Below, piece after piece: positions 28,093 through 39,141 of a DNA stretch of 53,350 nucleotides (position 1 is its first letter; every line of letters begins with the position of its first letter). The notes under the pieces were generated by a model. The model was given only the letters and a program-made list of their open reading frames with translations, was not told where the DNA came from and searched no databases. Source of the DNA: Actinomycetes bacterium (GTDB taxonomy: Bacteria > Actinomycetota > Actinomycetes > S36-B12); the NCBI GenBank assembly GCA_014190275.1, contig BJGE01000008.1, forward strand, positions 1 through 53,350, in the 5' to 3' direction. The position numbers were made by a program, and so were the translations under genes.

Positions 28093-28859
28093 TCGAGGGA
28101 AATTTTGGCGAGGAGATCGTCTTTTGGGTCAGCGGTGGGCTAGCGGTGCTCGGGGCCCTAGGCATGATTTTGTCAAAAAAAGCTGTACACAGTGCCCTTT
28201 GGGTAGCACTGACCATGATCAACCTAGCAATTTTGTATGTTGCCAATTCGGCTCCTTTCCTTGGCATGGTGCAGGTCATTGTCTATACCGGCGCGGTGAT
28301 GATGCTGTTCCTCTTCGTCTTGATGGTGGTCGGTGTTGATTCATCCGACTCGCTAATCGAAACTCTCAAGGGTCAGCGGTTAGTGGCTATCGTGCTGGCC
28401 CTGGGCCTTGGGATCTTGCTGATCGCCGGTGTCGGGGCGGGCCTTACCGATTTGGTGCCGGCTGGTCTGGACGCGGCCAATGGTTTAGACGGCGGTAATG
28501 TGCAAGGGATCGCGCGCCTTCTTTTCACCGAATACCTAGTTGCCTTCGAAGTCACTTCGGCCCTGCTCATTACCGCAGCGCTCGGTGCCATGGTGCTGGC
28601 ACATCGAGAGCGTTGGCTACCGCGTGCGAGCCAGGAGGAACTGTCCAAAGCTCGATTCATGGGGCCGGGACACCCGGGTAACCTGCCCAGCTCCGGTACC
28701 TATGCGCGCCACAATGCGGTTGACACGCCAGCCCTGCTCCCTGATGGTTCAACGAGTGACCTGAGTATTCCCGGGCCGCTTGTGGCTCGTGGTGATGTCC
28801 GACCGATCGATCATCACGATGTCGAACAAATCGAAAGCCTTGGCGGGGGGGCGAAGTGA
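28089..28859 (+). CDS. nuoJ: NADH-quinone oxidoreductase subunit J
   Basis: The 256-residue membrane subunit has five transmembrane helices, including the [22 protein letters not shown] helix that carries the pi-bulge in known complexes. A polar tail of about 70 residues follows the last helix, as in other actinomycetes. It is overlapped on both sides by ATGA-type junctions. Confidence 0.94.
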   Translation: MIEGNFGEEIVFWVSGGLAVLGALGMILSKKAVHSALWVALTMINLAILYVANSAPFLGMVQVIVYTGAVMMLFLFVLMVVGVDSSDSLIETLKGQRLVAIVLALGLGILLIAGVGAGLTDLVPAGLDAANGLDGGNVQGIARLLFTEYLVAFEVTSALLITAALGAMVLAHRERWLPRASQEELSKARFMGPGHPGNLPSSGTYARHNAVDTPALLPDGSTSDLSIPGPLVARGDVRPIDHHDVEQIESLGGGAK

Positions 28860-29155
28860 ACCCGGCTAATTACGTGGTTTTGTCCGCTGTCCTCTTTAGC
28901 CTTGGCGCAATCGGCGTGCTGGTGCGCCGCAACGCGATCATCGTCTTCATGAGCGTCGAGTTAATGCTTAACGCAGCAAACCTTGCATTTGTTGCTTTCG
29001 CGAGAATGAACGGAAATCTAGATGGCCAAGTGGCTGCATTCTTCGTCATGGTGGTGGCGGCCGCTGAAGTTGTGGTCGGGCTCGCCATCATCGTGACTAT
29101 TTTCAGAAGTAGACGCTCTGCCTCAATTGATGAACCGAATCTACTCAAGTACTAA
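28856..29155 (+). CDS. nuoK: NADH-quinone oxidoreductase subunit K
   Basis: The 99-residue subunit has three transmembrane helices and the two conserved membrane glutamates in [14 protein letters not shown] and [12 protein letters not shown]. It is an antiporter-like element of the proton channel. GTG start, overlapping the nuoJ stop. Confidence 0.96.
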   Translation: MNPANYVVLSAVLFSLGAIGVLVRRNAIIVFMSVELMLNAANLAFVAFARMNGNLDGQVAAFFVMVVAAAEVVVGLAIIVTIFRSRRSASIDEPNLLKY

Positions 29156-29190
29156 CCGCACCCGACAGGGCCGACGAAGAGGATCTGACC

Positions 29191-31086
29191 GTGATTGAGC
29201 TCATGCCCGCGGAGGGCGTGTTCTCCCTGATCTGGGTGCTCATTGCATTGCCACTTCTTGGAGCGGGAATACTGCTGCTCGGTGGTCGTCGCACCAATTC
29301 TTGGGGCCCCTACCTCGGGGTGTTCACCGTGGTTGGGTCCGCGGTGCTCGCGGTGTTGATGCTGTTAGCCATGATGGGGCAACCTGCAGAAGAGCGTTCG
29401 GTCGGCCAAACTCTTTTCACTTGGGTCTTTGCCGGTAGCTTTCAAGCGGATATGGCTTTCCAGCTGGACCAACTTTCGATGGTGTTTGTGCTGCTCATCA
29501 CCATTGTCGGTTCCCTAATTCATATCTACTCCATCGGTTACATGTCGCATGATGTCGACAAGCGCAAATTCTTTGGCTATCTGAACTTGTTCGTTGCTGC
29601 GATGCTCTTGCTGGTTCTCGCCAATAACTACTTCCTGCTGTATGTCGGCTGGGAGGGTGTCGGTTTGGCGAGCTACCTGTTGATCGGTTTCTGGCAAATC
29701 AAGCCCACCGCAGCAGCGGCGGCCAAAAAGGCTTTCATCATCAACCGGGTGGGTGACGTTGGCCTCAGCCTGGCGATCATGGTCATGTTTGTGACCTTCG
29801 GCTCGGTCTCATTTCAGGATGTGTTCGGCCAATCCGGTGAAGCGAGTGAAGGCACCTTGACTGCGATCGGATTGCTCCTGCTCCTAGCGGCATGCGGCAA
29901 GTCGGCACAATTCCCGCTACAAGCATGGCTCCTAGACGCCATGGAGGGTCCGACCCCGGTTTCTGCACTTATTCACGCCGCAACAATGGTCACGGCGGGT
30001 GTCTACCTGATCGTGCGTAGCAATGCGGTATTCGATCGAGCGGTGTGGGCCGCGGCCGCGGTGGTCCTTGTTGGCCTGATAACGATTTTCATGGGAGCCA
30101 TCATCGGGTCCGCGAAGGACGATATTAAAAAGTCTCTTGCTGGTTCCACGATGAGTCAGATCGGCTACATGATCTTTGCGGCTGGCCTCGGCCCAATCGG
30201 TTATGTCTTTGCGATTTTCCATCTTTTGACCCACGGCGTGTTCAAGGCCGGGTTATTCCTTGGTGCCGGGTCCGTCATGCATGGCATGAAGGACAACGTG
30301 AACATGCGCCGTTATGGTGCGCTGCGCGGATTAATGGTCATTACTTTCGTAACTTTCTTGGCTGGCTATCTAGCGATCATGGGAATTCCGCCATTTGCGG
30401 GCTTCTGGTCAAAGGATGAGATCATCCATGCCGCGTTTGAGCGTAGTTGGGTCATTGGTGCCGCGGCGATTTTAGGCGCTGGTATCACCGGCTTCTACAT
30501 GACTCGCATGGTCGCGATGACCTTCTTCGGCAAGGCTCGTTGGGAGGATGACGTTCACCCACATGAGTCACCGGCGGTAATGACGGTGCCACTCGTCATC
30601 TTGGCCCTCGGCTCGACGTTCTTGGGCATGGCCTTGTTGTTCTGGGGCAATATTGAATCTTGGCTCGAGCCGGTGGTCGGGTTTGCGAGTGGGCCCACCA
30701 CGCTCTCATCCATAACCCTCATGGCAATCACATTGGTGGTCGTACTGGTTGGCGCCTTTATCGGCTGGCGTCAGTACGGAGCCAATCCGGTGCCGATCGA
30801 AGCGCCGCGTGGAAACTGGTTAACTCGAGCGGCGCGACGCGACCTTTACGGTGACCTTGTCAATGAAGTGGTTATCGTGCGACCCTCATTCGCCCTGGCC
30901 CGCTGGCTTGCCTGGTTCGACTCAGCATGGATTGACGGCATTGTCAACGGTAGTGCGGCGTTCGTGGGTGGCGCAGCAGGGCGCATTCGCCGCACCCAAT
31001 CAGGGTTTGCCAGGTCCTATGCACTTTCAATGCTCGGCGGTGCCGTCTTGATTGTTGCTGCTCTCGTGCTGGTGAGGCTGTCATGA
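29191..31086 (+). CDS. nuoL: NADH-quinone oxidoreductase subunit L
   Basis: The 631-residue Mrp-antiporter-like proton-pumping subunit contains [46 protein letters not shown] and the C-terminal lateral helix region. It starts at GTG 29191 with GAAGAGGATCT upstream, 35 bp after nuoK. Confidence 0.96.
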   Translation: MIELMPAEGVFSLIWVLIALPLLGAGILLLGGRRTNSWGPYLGVFTVVGSAVLAVLMLLAMMGQPAEERSVGQTLFTWVFAGSFQADMAFQLDQLSMVFVLLITIVGSLIHIYSIGYMSHDVDKRKFFGYLNLFVAAMLLLVLANNYFLLYVGWEGVGLASYLLIGFWQIKPTAAAAAKKAFIINRVGDVGLSLAIMVMFVTFGSVSFQDVFGQSGEASEGTLTAIGLLLLLAACGKSAQFPLQAWLLDAMEGPTPVSALIHAATMVTAGVYLIVRSNAVFDRAVWAAAAVVLVGLITIFMGAIIGSAKDDIKKSLAGSTMSQIGYMIFAAGLGPIGYVFAIFHLLTHGVFKAGLFLGAGSVMHGMKDNVNMRRYGALRGLMVITFVTFLAGYLAIMGIPPFAGFWSKDEIIHAAFERSWVIGAAAILGAGITGFYMTRMVAMTFFGKARWEDDVHPHESPAVMTVPLVILALGSTFLGMALLFWGNIESWLEPVVGFASGPTTLSSITLMAITLVVVLVGAFIGWRQYGANPVPIEAPRGNWLTRAARRDLYGDLVNEVVIVRPSFALARWLAWFDSAWIDGIVNGSAAFVGGAAGRIRRTQSGFARSYALSMLGGAVLIVAALVLVRLS

Positions 31087-32618
31087 CCCCGTGGTTGACA
31101 ATCCTTGCGGTCGTACCCCTGCTCGGCAGCGTCATCGTGGTTTTGCTGCCCAAGTCACGCCCAGTCTTGGCGAAGCAACTGGCGCTGGCGATCTCGTTGG
31201 TCACTTTGGTGTTGACCGTGCTGATGGCCCTGCAGTTCAATGGTGCATCCAGCGACCCTTTCCAGTTTGTGGAGTCCTATCCGTGGATTCCGGCATTTGG
31301 TATTTCGTACTCAGTGGGGGTTGATGGAATCGGGCTGGTCTTAATTGCCCTAGCTGCGACCTTGGTACCAATCGTGGTCATCGCTGGTTGGCGCGATGTC
31401 GATGCCACCAGCGGTGGATCGGTTAAGGGTTACTTCGCGCTGATTTTGGCCCTGGAATCCATGATGATCTGGGTGTTCGCTGCCACCGACGTATTCATGT
31501 TCTACGTTTTCTTTGAGGTCATGCTTATCCCGGTTTACTTCATGATCGGTCGATACGGCGGCCCGCAACGGTCCTACGCGGCCGTTAAGTTCCTGCTCTA
31601 CAGCCTGCTCGGTGGCCTCTTCATGCTGGCCGCAATGATCGGCCTGTATGTAGTTTCAGCCCAGATGACCGGCCAAGGCACTTTTGACTATCTGACACTG
31701 GTGGGGTTGGAGATGGATCCAACGACCGAGCGGATTCTCTTCCTCGGCTTCTTCTTGGCCTTTGCCATCAAGGCACCGTTGTGGCCATTTCACACTTGGT
31801 TACCTGACGCGGCGAGTGCGGCCAAGCCCGGAACCGCGGTACTACTCATCGGAGTGCTCGACAAGGTAGGCACCTTCGGAATGATCCGGTACTGTCTGCC
31901 GATTTTCCCGGCTGCGAGCGAATTTTATGCTCCGGTCGTGATCGGCATGGCACTTGTCGGCATCTTCTACGGGGCGTATGTGGCCTTGAATCAAAATGAC
32001 ATGAAGCGGTTGTTTGCCTATTCATCGATGTCGCATTTCGGATTCATTGCGTTGGGTATTTTCGTCTTCACCACAGTCGCCCAAAGTGGCTCGATGGTTT
32101 ACATGGTTGCCCACGGACTTTCTACAGCCGCACTGTTCTTGACCGCAGGATTCTTGATGCAGCGCGCCAATGGCTCGAGCCTTATTTTTGATTTCGGGGG
32201 AGTGAACAAGGCGGCACCGGTACTTGCCGGGTTTTTCATGTTTGCCGCCCTGTCATCGCTGGCGCTGCCAGGTTTGGTGTCCTTCGTCGGTGAGTTCATG
32301 GTGCTGCTCGGGACCTTCCAGCGCTACCTGTTCGTTGGCGGGGTGGCGACCTTGGGCATCGTGATCACGGCGGCGTATGTACTACGCCTCTATCAGAAAA
32401 CTATGACCGGTCCACTTGCGGTCAAATTGGTCGGCATGCCTGACCTAGGCGCTCGTGAGGTCATAGCTCTAATGCCGGTTGTGGTGCTGACATTAGTGCT
32501 CGGGCTCTTCCCGGCCCCGATCTTAAATGTCATCAACCCCGCGGTGGATCGCGTGATGACGACGATCGCGGCCAAGGACCCCGGACCCACGGTTTCAAGT
32601 GAAGGGAGCGGCCGGTGA
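31083..32618 (+). CDS. nuoM: NADH-quinone oxidoreductase subunit M
   Basis: The 511-residue antiporter-like subunit contains [39 protein letters not shown] and [19 protein letters not shown]. Overlaps with nuoL (ATGA) and nuoN (GTGA) show translational coupling. Confidence 0.96.
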   Translation: MTPWLTILAVVPLLGSVIVVLLPKSRPVLAKQLALAISLVTLVLTVLMALQFNGASSDPFQFVESYPWIPAFGISYSVGVDGIGLVLIALAATLVPIVVIAGWRDVDATSGGSVKGYFALILALESMMIWVFAATDVFMFYVFFEVMLIPVYFMIGRYGGPQRSYAAVKFLLYSLLGGLFMLAAMIGLYVVSAQMTGQGTFDYLTLVGLEMDPTTERILFLGFFLAFAIKAPLWPFHTWLPDAASAAKPGTAVLLIGVLDKVGTFGMIRYCLPIFPAASEFYAPVVIGMALVGIFYGAYVALNQNDMKRLFAYSSMSHFGFIALGIFVFTTVAQSGSMVYMVAHGLSTAALFLTAGFLMQRANGSSLIFDFGGVNKAAPVLAGFFMFAALSSLALPGLVSFVGEFMVLLGTFQRYLFVGGVATLGIVITAAYVLRLYQKTMTGPLAVKLVGMPDLGAREVIALMPVVVLTLVLGLFPAPILNVINPAVDRVMTTIAAKDPGPTVSSEGSGR

Positions 32619-34177
32619 GTACCCTCGCCGCGGTGAGCGTGGATGTACCGTTCACCCTCCCAATAGTTGATTACAACGCTATTGCGCCCTTACTGATTTT
32701 GTTGGGGGCCGGTGTGATTTCGGTCTTGGTGGAAGCTTTACTACCACGCGGCTCACGTCGGTTCATCCAATTATTCATCGTGTTCGGAGCCTTGGTTGCT
32801 TCCCTTGTTTGGATCTTTACGATCACCGGGATCCGCGTGGTGACAGCCGAAGGCGCGATAGCCATTGACGGTCCAGCATTGGTGATGCAGGGTTCCATCT
32901 TGGTTTTAGCGATCCTTGGCGCCTTATTGATGGCCGAACGCTCGGTGGATCCCAGTGGTGATGTTTTTGCCGCACGCGCATCAGCCTTACCCGGCTCCGA
33001 GGACGAAAAGCAGTTCACGGCGCGTGGGTACCTCCAGACCGAAGTTTGGCCACTGTTCTTGTTCGCGGTATCGGGCATGGTGTTATTCGTCTCAGCCAAT
33101 GACCTATTGCTCATGTTCGTGTCACTTGAAGTCATGTCCCTGCCCCTTTATCTATTGGCTGGCATGGCGCGCCGCCGCCGCCTGCTCTCGCAGGAAGCTG
33201 CCCTTAAGTACTTTCTGCTGGGGGCCTTCTCCTCCGCCTTCTTCATTTATGGAGTGGCTCTGGTCTACGGTTACGCGGCTTCCACCCAATTGCCGCAGAT
33301 CGCGAGTGTTTTGACGGCCAAGCCCGGCCAGACTTCCTTGGCCTTGATAGGCATGGCATTGATCTTGGTGGGCCTGCTCTTCAAGGTTGCTGCGGTGCCT
33401 TTCCACCAGTGGACCCCTGACGTGTATCAGGGTGCACCGACAGCCGTAACCGGCTTCATGGCCGCCACGGTAAAGATCGCCGCCTTCGGTGCGCTGATGC
33501 GCGTCCTGTATGTCGCCTTCGGTGGCATGCGCTGGGACTGGGTACCGATGATGTGGATAATCGCCGGCTTGACCATGCTGGTTGGGTCGGTCATCGCCAT
33601 CAGTCAAAGTGATATCAAGCGGATGCTGGCCTACTCCTCAATTGCGCAGGCTGGATTCATTCTGGTGGGAGTAATCGCTGCGAGCCCGGCTGGCCTTGCC
33701 GGTGCACTGTTTTATCTAATTGCTTATGGGTTTACGACAATCGGGGCCTTCGCGGTGATTTCAATTGTCCGTGACGAGTCCGGTGAGGCCACCAATTTGT
33801 CCAAATGGGCCGGGCTGGGCCGCAAATCCCCGCTCGTCGGTGGTGTCTTCGCGCTATTCATGCTCGGCCTTGCCGGCATCCCACTGACGAGTGGGTTTAT
33901 CGGTAAATTCAGCGTTTTTGCGGCCGCCCTAGCCAGCGGCGACACCTGGCTGGTAATCGTGGCCGTGGTGGCTTCCCTGATCGCGGCCTTCTTCTACGTG
34001 CGAGTGATCGTCGTGATGTTCTTCACTGAGCCCGGGCCCCAGACCGCCTCGGTAGTGGTGCCATCGGTTTTCACCACCATTGCGCTGGCGGCTGGAGCCA
34101 CCGTGACTTTGGTCCTTGGTATTTTGCCCCAACCGGTCCTGGAATTGGTCAGCAATGCTGGCCTGTTCATTCGGTAG
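32615..34177 (+). CDS. nuoN: NADH-quinone oxidoreductase subunit N
   Basis: The 520-residue antiporter-like subunit contains SLEVMSLPLYLLAGMARR, AAVPFHQWTPDVYQGAPT and IKRMLAYSSIAQAGFILVG. It is the last nuo gene; the polyprenyl synthase starts 12 bp later. Confidence 0.96.
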   Translation: MSTLAAVSVDVPFTLPIVDYNAIAPLLILLGAGVISVLVEALLPRGSRRFIQLFIVFGALVASLVWIFTITGIRVVTAEGAIAIDGPALVMQGSILVLAILGALLMAERSVDPSGDVFAARASALPGSEDEKQFTARGYLQTEVWPLFLFAVSGMVLFVSANDLLLMFVSLEVMSLPLYLLAGMARRRRLLSQEAALKYFLLGAFSSAFFIYGVALVYGYAASTQLPQIASVLTAKPGQTSLALIGMALILVGLLFKVAAVPFHQWTPDVYQGAPTAVTGFMAATVKIAAFGALMRVLYVAFGGMRWDWVPMMWIIAGLTMLVGSVIAISQSDIKRMLAYSSIAQAGFILVGVIAASPAGLAGALFYLIAYGFTTIGAFAVISIVRDESGEATNLSKWAGLGRKSPLVGGVFALFMLGLAGIPLTSGFIGKFSVFAAALASGDTWLVIVAVVASLIAAFFYVRVIVVMFFTEPGPQTASVVVPSVFTTIALAAGATVTLVLGILPQPVLELVSNAGLFIR

Positions 34178-34189
34178 TACCGTTGTCCC

Positions 34190-35185
34190 ATGCTTCGCCC
34201 CTCCCTGGACCGCTTCTCAACTGACCCGGTGCTCGAAAGTAAGTTGGCCCAAGGGTTGGCCCGGGTTGAAGCCGCACTTGATCAGGCGGTGCGCAGTGAG
34301 TACCCGTTCGTTACCGCCGCCTCAAGGCATTTGGTCGATGCGGGCGGTAAGCGGTTTCGCCCGCTCCTAGTGTTGCTCTCGGCGCATTTTGGTGACCCAG
34401 GTAGGCCGGCGGTGATCTCGGCAGCGGTTGCTGTCGAGCTGACCCACGTGGCGACCTTGTATCACGATGACGTGATGGACGAAGCAGCAGTGCGCCGAGG
34501 CGCTGACACTGCCAACGCGCGCTGGGGTAATTCGGTGGCTATCTTGACCGGGGACTTCTTGTTCGCCAGGTCCTCGGCGATTTTGGCGGACCTGGGCCCG
34601 GATGCGGTTCGCATCCAAGCTCAAACGTTCGAGCGCCTATGTACCGGACAGATTCTTGAATCGGTTGGACCGGCCGATGGGATGGACCCGGTAAAGCATC
34701 ATCTTGCGGTTCTAGCCGACAAGACTGGGTCCTTGATCGCCACCAGTTGCCGCTACGGAGCCATGATGTCCGGAGCGAGCTCAGATGTCACCGAGACACT
34801 GACGCGGTTCGGTGAGCTCATCGGTGTGGCATTCCAATTGGCTGACGATATCGTCGACATCACGTCGGACTCCGTGCAGTCGGGCAAGACCCCGGGCATT
34901 GACCTACGCGAGGGAGTGCCTACTTTGGCAACGTTGATGGCGCTGGGAAGTCAAGACCCAGCCGATGGTCGCCTCCGAGAATTATTGGGGCGGCCGTTAC
35001 CTGATGATGCCGAGCACGCCGAAGCCTTAGCCCTCCTACGGGGCCACGTGGCCTTGGACGAAGCGCGGGCGGAGGCGGGCAGGTGGGCAGATGAGGCCCG
35101 ATCGGTCCTGGACCCATTACCCGAAGGCGCCCCCAAATCGGCGCTGGCGACACTTTGCGATTACGTGGTGACTCGAACCGGATAA
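34190..35185 (+). CDS. Polyprenyl diphosphate synthase (menaquinone side chain)
   Basis: The 331-residue trans-isoprenyl synthase has both aspartate-rich motifs, LYHDDVMDEAAVRRG and FQLADDIVDITSD, and the allylic/IPP-binding GGKRFRPLLVLLS. It elongates farnesyl/geranylgeranyl diphosphate with IPP, and from context makes the menaquinone tail used by MenA. A hepta- to nonaprenyl product is likely but not readable from sequence. It is cotranscribed with nuoN by spacing. Confidence 0.92.
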   Translation: MLRPSLDRFSTDPVLESKLAQGLARVEAALDQAVRSEYPFVTAASRHLVDAGGKRFRPLLVLLSAHFGDPGRPAVISAAVAVELTHVATLYHDDVMDEAAVRRGADTANARWGNSVAILTGDFLFARSSAILADLGPDAVRIQAQTFERLCTGQILESVGPADGMDPVKHHLAVLADKTGSLIATSCRYGAMMSGASSDVTETLTRFGELIGVAFQLADDIVDITSDSVQSGKTPGIDLREGVPTLATLMALGSQDPADGRLRELLGRPLPDDAEHAEALALLRGHVALDEARAEAGRWADEARSVLDPLPEGAPKSALATLCDYVVTRTG

Positions 35186-35204
35186 AAACCCGGTCAGTCG
35201 GGTT
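35182..35204 (-). terminator. Intrinsic terminator for the korAB-rarD strand
   Basis: On the minus strand AACCCG-ACTGAC-CGGGTT is followed by TTT, giving a run of five T. The rarD TGA stop lies in the hairpin loop. On the plus strand there is no T-run, so it probably ends only minus-strand transcripts. Confidence 0.6.
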
Positions 35205-36156
35205 CTATGACTATCAGGGATTCGGCTAGGTCCCCGCGCCGGCTCCTTGTGGTAATCCTCGCCTTGCGTACCGCATCAACCGAGAACACGAGCAGCGCGA
35301 TCCAGACAATGATGAAGCCAATCCAACGTGAGGGCGACATGGAGTCATGGAAAACAGTGACACCAAAGGTGAAAATAAGTATCGGCGTGGTGTACTGCAG
35401 TAGACCGAGCATAGCGAGCGGGATGCGCGTTGCGGCCGCACCGAATGCGAGTAACGGGATCGCGGTAACCGGTCCGAGCAAGAGCAGCAGGAGGGTGATA
35501 GTTAAGCCTTCCTGGATGAATGCTGCGGCTAGTGAGCTCTCGAGTGTGATCAGCAAAATAATCGCAACCGGGCTCAGCACCGCGGTCTCGATGGTCAGAC
35601 TCTCCACGGCACCAAAACCCACGTACTTTTTCAGAAGCCCGTAGAACCCGAATGAGAAGGCTAGGATCAAGCTGATCCACGGCACGGACCCATAGGAGAA
35701 GGTGAGCACCAGCACCGCGATTACAGCGAGCCCGACCGCGAACCACTGCATTCTACGCAGCCTTTCACCCAGCAAGATCACCCCGAGGGCGACCGAGACG
35801 AGTGGGTTGATGAAGTAGCCGAGCGAGGCTTGAACCACTTCATTAATCGACACTGAGTAGACGTACACCAACCAGTTGATACTCAGCGCAACGGCGGCAA
35901 CAGTAAGTAGCCCGATTGACTTGCCATCGCGTAACGCGAGTCGCAGCTTTGACCAGCCACGAGTGAGAGTGAGAATTAGGCAAAGGAGCAAGAGTGACCA
36001 AATGACTCGATGCGCGACGATTTCGATTGGCGAGACCGAGTCAAGTAGGGCGAAATAAAGGGGGAACATCCCCCAAAGGCCATATGCCGCAACACCAAAT
36101 AGCAGTCCCCGGGTGTATCTCTTATGTTCGTCCTGATCGGTCAGGATACGGCCCAA
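35194..36156 (-). CDS. rarD: RarD family EamA transporter
   Basis: The 320-residue protein has ten transmembrane helices. It opens with GLLFGVAAYGLWGMFPLYFALLDSVSPIEIVAHRVIWS, diagnostic of RarD within the drug/metabolite transporter superfamily. The substrate is unknown. The start is TTG 36156, overlapping korB by 16 bp, with TAGGTAAAG upstream on the minus strand. It may be cotranscribed with korAB. Confidence 0.88.
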   Translation of the reverse strand: MGRILTDQDEHKRYTRGLLFGVAAYGLWGMFPLYFALLDSVSPIEIVAHRVIWSLLLLCLILTLTRGWSKLRLALRDGKSIGLLTVAAVALSINWLVYVYSVSINEVVQASLGYFINPLVSVALGVILLGERLRRMQWFAVGLAVIAVLVLTFSYGSVPWISLILAFSFGFYGLLKKYVGFGAVESLTIETAVLSPVAIILLITLESSLAAAFIQEGLTITLLLLLLGPVTAIPLLAFGAAATRIPLAMLGLLQYTTPILIFTFGVTVFHDSMSPSRWIGFIIVWIALLVFSVDAVRKARITTRSRRGDLAESLIVIEPD

Positions 36157-37196
36157 GTGTCTTTACCTAAAAGCAAAGTCTGTAGGTCGCCGGCGCCTTG
36201 GTCCGCGGTGACTTCGGCAATCTGTTCGCGCATCAAGCGGTCATAAGATGATCGGGTGATGTCCCGGAACACTCCAATTGGGGTGTTCTCCAAGGTGCGC
36301 GGGTTAGATAGGCGAGAAAGCGCGAAGGCTAGACCGGGGTCCTTGGCATGCGCGTCGTGGCTGATGATGTTGTCGAGCCCGACTTTGGCAACCTCAACCA
36401 CCTCTAGGTGGCCATCGGACTTGCGAACGACACCCTTTTCTTGATTCTTTCCAAAGCGAATGGGTTCACCGTGGACTAAGCGCATCATTAGGTCATCGCT
36501 CGTATCGGAATCCTTGAGCGGTTCCCAGGCGTTGTCATTGAAGATATTGCAATTTTGGTAGATCTCAACGAGCGCTGCGCCCTCGTGGCCGGCCGCCGCG
36601 GTTAGCACCTCGGTGAGGTGCTTGCGGTCTGAGTCGATAGTGCGAGCCACGAAGGTAGCTTCGGCGCCTAGGGCCAATGAGACCGGGTTGAATGAGTAGT
36701 CAAGTGAGCCCTGTGGTGAGGATTTAGTGATTTTGCCGCGCTCCGAAGTTGGGGAGTACTGGCCTTTTGTTAAGCCATAAATGCGGTTATTGAAAAGCAA
36801 GATTTTGAGATTGACGTTGCGGCGTAACGCATGGATTAAGTGGTTACCACCGATACTCAGCGCATCACCGTCGCCAGTGATTACCCAGACCGAAAGATCG
36901 GGCCGTGAAGTCGCAAGCCCGGTGGCGATAGCCGGGGCTCGCCCGTGAATGGAATGCAGACCGAACGTATCTAGGTAGTACGGAAAGCGCGATGAGCAAC
37001 CGATGCCTGATACGAACACGATATTTTCGCGCTTCAAGCCAAGATCAGGCAGGAAGCTTTGGACGGTAGACAAGATTGCGTAGTCACCACAGCCCGGGCA
37101 CCAACGCACCTCCTGGTCTGATTTGAAATCCTTGGCCGATTGGGGCGCATCTGCTTTGGGTACGAGCGATAGTGCCGGGAATGCATCGGTTGTCAT
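36141..37196 (-). CDS. korB: 2-oxoacid:ferredoxin oxidoreductase, beta subunit
   Basis: The 351-residue subunit binds thiamine diphosphate (GDGDALSIGGNH..NN) and a [4Fe-4S] cluster with ligands in WCPGCGDY, GIGCSSR and YQNCNIFND. With KorA it oxidises 2-oxoglutarate (or another 2-oxoacid) to acyl-CoA and CO2, reducing ferredoxin. The start ATG 37196 follows GTGAGGAAGAC; the longer track ORF lacks support. Confidence 0.93.
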   Translation of the reverse strand: MTTDAFPALSLVPKADAPQSAKDFKSDQEVRWCPGCGDYAILSTVQSFLPDLGLKRENIVFVSGIGCSSRFPYYLDTFGLHSIHGRAPAIATGLATSRPDLSVWVITGDGDALSIGGNHLIHALRRNVNLKILLFNNRIYGLTKGQYSPTSERGKITKSSPQGSLDYSFNPVSLALGAEATFVARTIDSDRKHLTEVLTAAAGHEGAALVEIYQNCNIFNDNAWEPLKDSDTSDDLMMRLVHGEPIRFGKNQEKGVVRKSDGHLEVVEVAKVGLDNIISHDAHAKDPGLAFALSRLSNPRTLENTPIGVFRDITRSSYDRLMREQIAEVTADQGAGDLQTLLLGKDTWAVS

Positions 37197-37203
37197 GTCT
37201 TCC

Positions 37204-39066
37204 TCACATGCTCTCCAGTACATCATTGATTACTGCGGCAAGTTCATCTGACTTGAACGGCATACCTCTGACCTGATTGTAGCCGATGATGTCGACGAGA
37301 TACTTGGCACGAAGCAGCATCGAAAGTTGACCTAGGTTCATCTCGGGTAAAATCACGCAGTCGTATTTCTTCAAAATCGTCCCGAGATTTGACGGCAGAG
37401 GGTTGACATGGCGCAGATGAACCTGGGCCACGGATTTACCTTCGCCGCGAACTAAACGGCAGGCGGCACCGATTGGTCCGTAGGTGGAGCCCCACCCAAG
37501 GATCAGGACGCGTGCGTCACCAGCTGGGTCATCGACCACAAGTTCTGGGATGCTGCGCGCTACGGCATCGACCTTGGCTTGGCGCAGCCGCACCATCTTG
37601 TCGTGGTTGTCGGCGTCATAGGAGATGGTGCCTGCGCCATCGGCCTTTTCAATACCTCCGATGCGATGCTCAAGGCCGGCGGTGCCCGGCACCGCCCAGG
37701 GGCGGGCCAGCGTCTCGGGGTCACGCAGATAAGGCCAGAACTCCATGGTGCCGTCCGCGGCTTCATGGTTTAGTTCGGTGGCGAAATTGGGTTCGATCTT
37801 CGCTAGCGCGGAGACATCCGGTACGCACCAGGGTTCGGATCCATTTGCTAGGTAGCCATCGGAGAGCAAGAACACCGGGGTGCGGTAGGTGATGGCGATG
37901 CGCGCGGCTTCAATCGCGGCGTAGAAACAATCCGAGGGTGACTGCGGGGCAACTATTGGCACTGGGGCTTCACCGTTTCGGCCGAACATGGCCTGCAGCA
38001 GATCAGATTGCTCGGTTTTGGTAGGTAAGCCCGTTGATGGGCCACCGCGTTGCACGTCAACCACCAGTAGCGGTAGCTCAAGTGAGACAGCGAGCCCGAT
38101 TGCTTCTGACTTCAAGGCCACGCCGGGCCCCGAAGTGGTGGTGACACCAAGTGCGCCGCCGTAGGAGGCTCCTATCGCGGCGCCGACACCGGCAATTTCG
38201 TCCTCGGCTTGGAAGGTCATCACACCAAAGCGCTTGTGGCGACTTAATTCATGCAGGATGTCAGAAGCTGGCGTGATCGGATAAGAACCAAGGAACAACG
38301 TGAGGCCGGATAATTTCGAGGCCGCGATCAAGCCATACGACAGCGCTAGGTTGCCCGACATATTCCGGTAGGTTCCCGCCTTCATCGGCGCGGGGCTGAT
38401 TTCGTACTGAATTGAGAATTCTTCGGTGGTTTCACCGTAGGACCAGCCGGCTTCAAAGGCTCGCAGATTGGCCTTCATGATTTCGGGCTTCTTGCCGAAT
38501 TTAGCAGTCAGGAAATCGACCGTGCCCTCGGTGGGCCGGTGGTACAGCCAGCACAGCAGGCCGAGGGCGAACATATTCTTGGCCCGTTCGGCTTCCTTCT
38601 TGGAGATATCAAAATCCTTCAAGGCCTCGACCGTCATTGACGTCAGGGCAATCGGATGGACTTTAAATGGCTCGAGAGACCCATCCTCGATCGGATTGGT
38701 CTCGTAGCCCACTTTCACCAAATTGCGCTTCGTGAACTCATCGGTGTTGACAATGATGTCCGCGCCTCGTGGTACATCGTTCAGGTTTGCCTTGAGGGCG
38801 GCGGGATTCATGGCTACGAGCACATTCGGGGAGTCACCCGGGGTCATGATGTCGTGGTCGGCAAAGTGCAACTGGAAAGCCGAGACCCCCGGCAAAGTGC
38901 CGGCGGGAGCCCGAATCTCAGCGGGGAAGTCTGGCAGGGTCGAGAGGTCGTTGCCCATGCCGGCGGTCTCGGACGTGAACCGGTCACCGGCCAATTGCAT
39001 GCCATCACCTGAGTCACCGGCGAACCGGATTACGACCCTACTGAGTTGGACGACCTGCTTGCTCAC
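37204..39066 (-). CDS. korA: 2-oxoacid:ferredoxin oxidoreductase, alpha subunit (fused gamma domain)
   Basis: The 620-residue protein has an N-terminal gamma domain (VIRFAGDSGDGMQLAGDRF) followed by the pyrimidine domain (GSYPITPASDILHELSRH, EDEIAGVGAAIGASYGGA, TTSGPGVALKSEAIGLA). This is the two-subunit oxygen-tolerant type known from Mycobacterium tuberculosis. GTG start with AGGAGA upstream. It is divergent from the nuoB2-nuoC2-ferredoxin operon with 75 bp between them. The substrate is inferred to be 2-oxoglutarate. Confidence 0.93.
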   Translation of the reverse strand: MSKQVVQLSRVVIRFAGDSGDGMQLAGDRFTSETAGMGNDLSTLPDFPAEIRAPAGTLPGVSAFQLHFADHDIMTPGDSPNVLVAMNPAALKANLNDVPRGADIIVNTDEFTKRNLVKVGYETNPIEDGSLEPFKVHPIALTSMTVEALKDFDISKKEAERAKNMFALGLLCWLYHRPTEGTVDFLTAKFGKKPEIMKANLRAFEAGWSYGETTEEFSIQYEISPAPMKAGTYRNMSGNLALSYGLIAASKLSGLTLFLGSYPITPASDILHELSRHKRFGVMTFQAEDEIAGVGAAIGASYGGALGVTTTSGPGVALKSEAIGLAVSLELPLLVVDVQRGGPSTGLPTKTEQSDLLQAMFGRNGEAPVPIVAPQSPSDCFYAAIEAARIAITYRTPVFLLSDGYLANGSEPWCVPDVSALAKIEPNFATELNHEAADGTMEFWPYLRDPETLARPWAVPGTAGLEHRIGGIEKADGAGTISYDADNHDKMVRLRQAKVDAVARSIPELVVDDPAGDARVLILGWGSTYGPIGAACRLVRGEGKSVAQVHLRHVNPLPSNLGTILKKYDCVILPEMNLGQLSMLLRAKYLVDIIGYNQVRGMPFKSDELAAVINDVLESM

Positions 39067-39141
39067 GGTGGGTTCTCCTACGTCGAGCGGCCCTAATGGT
39101 GCCCCTATTCTGCCGGGCCCACCGGCGCGGCGCAGCCGCGG

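Noticed and set aside
37473-37892. 139-residue ORF antisense to korA
   Set aside because: Low-complexity R/P/H-rich translation typical of an antisense frame of a GC-rich gene.
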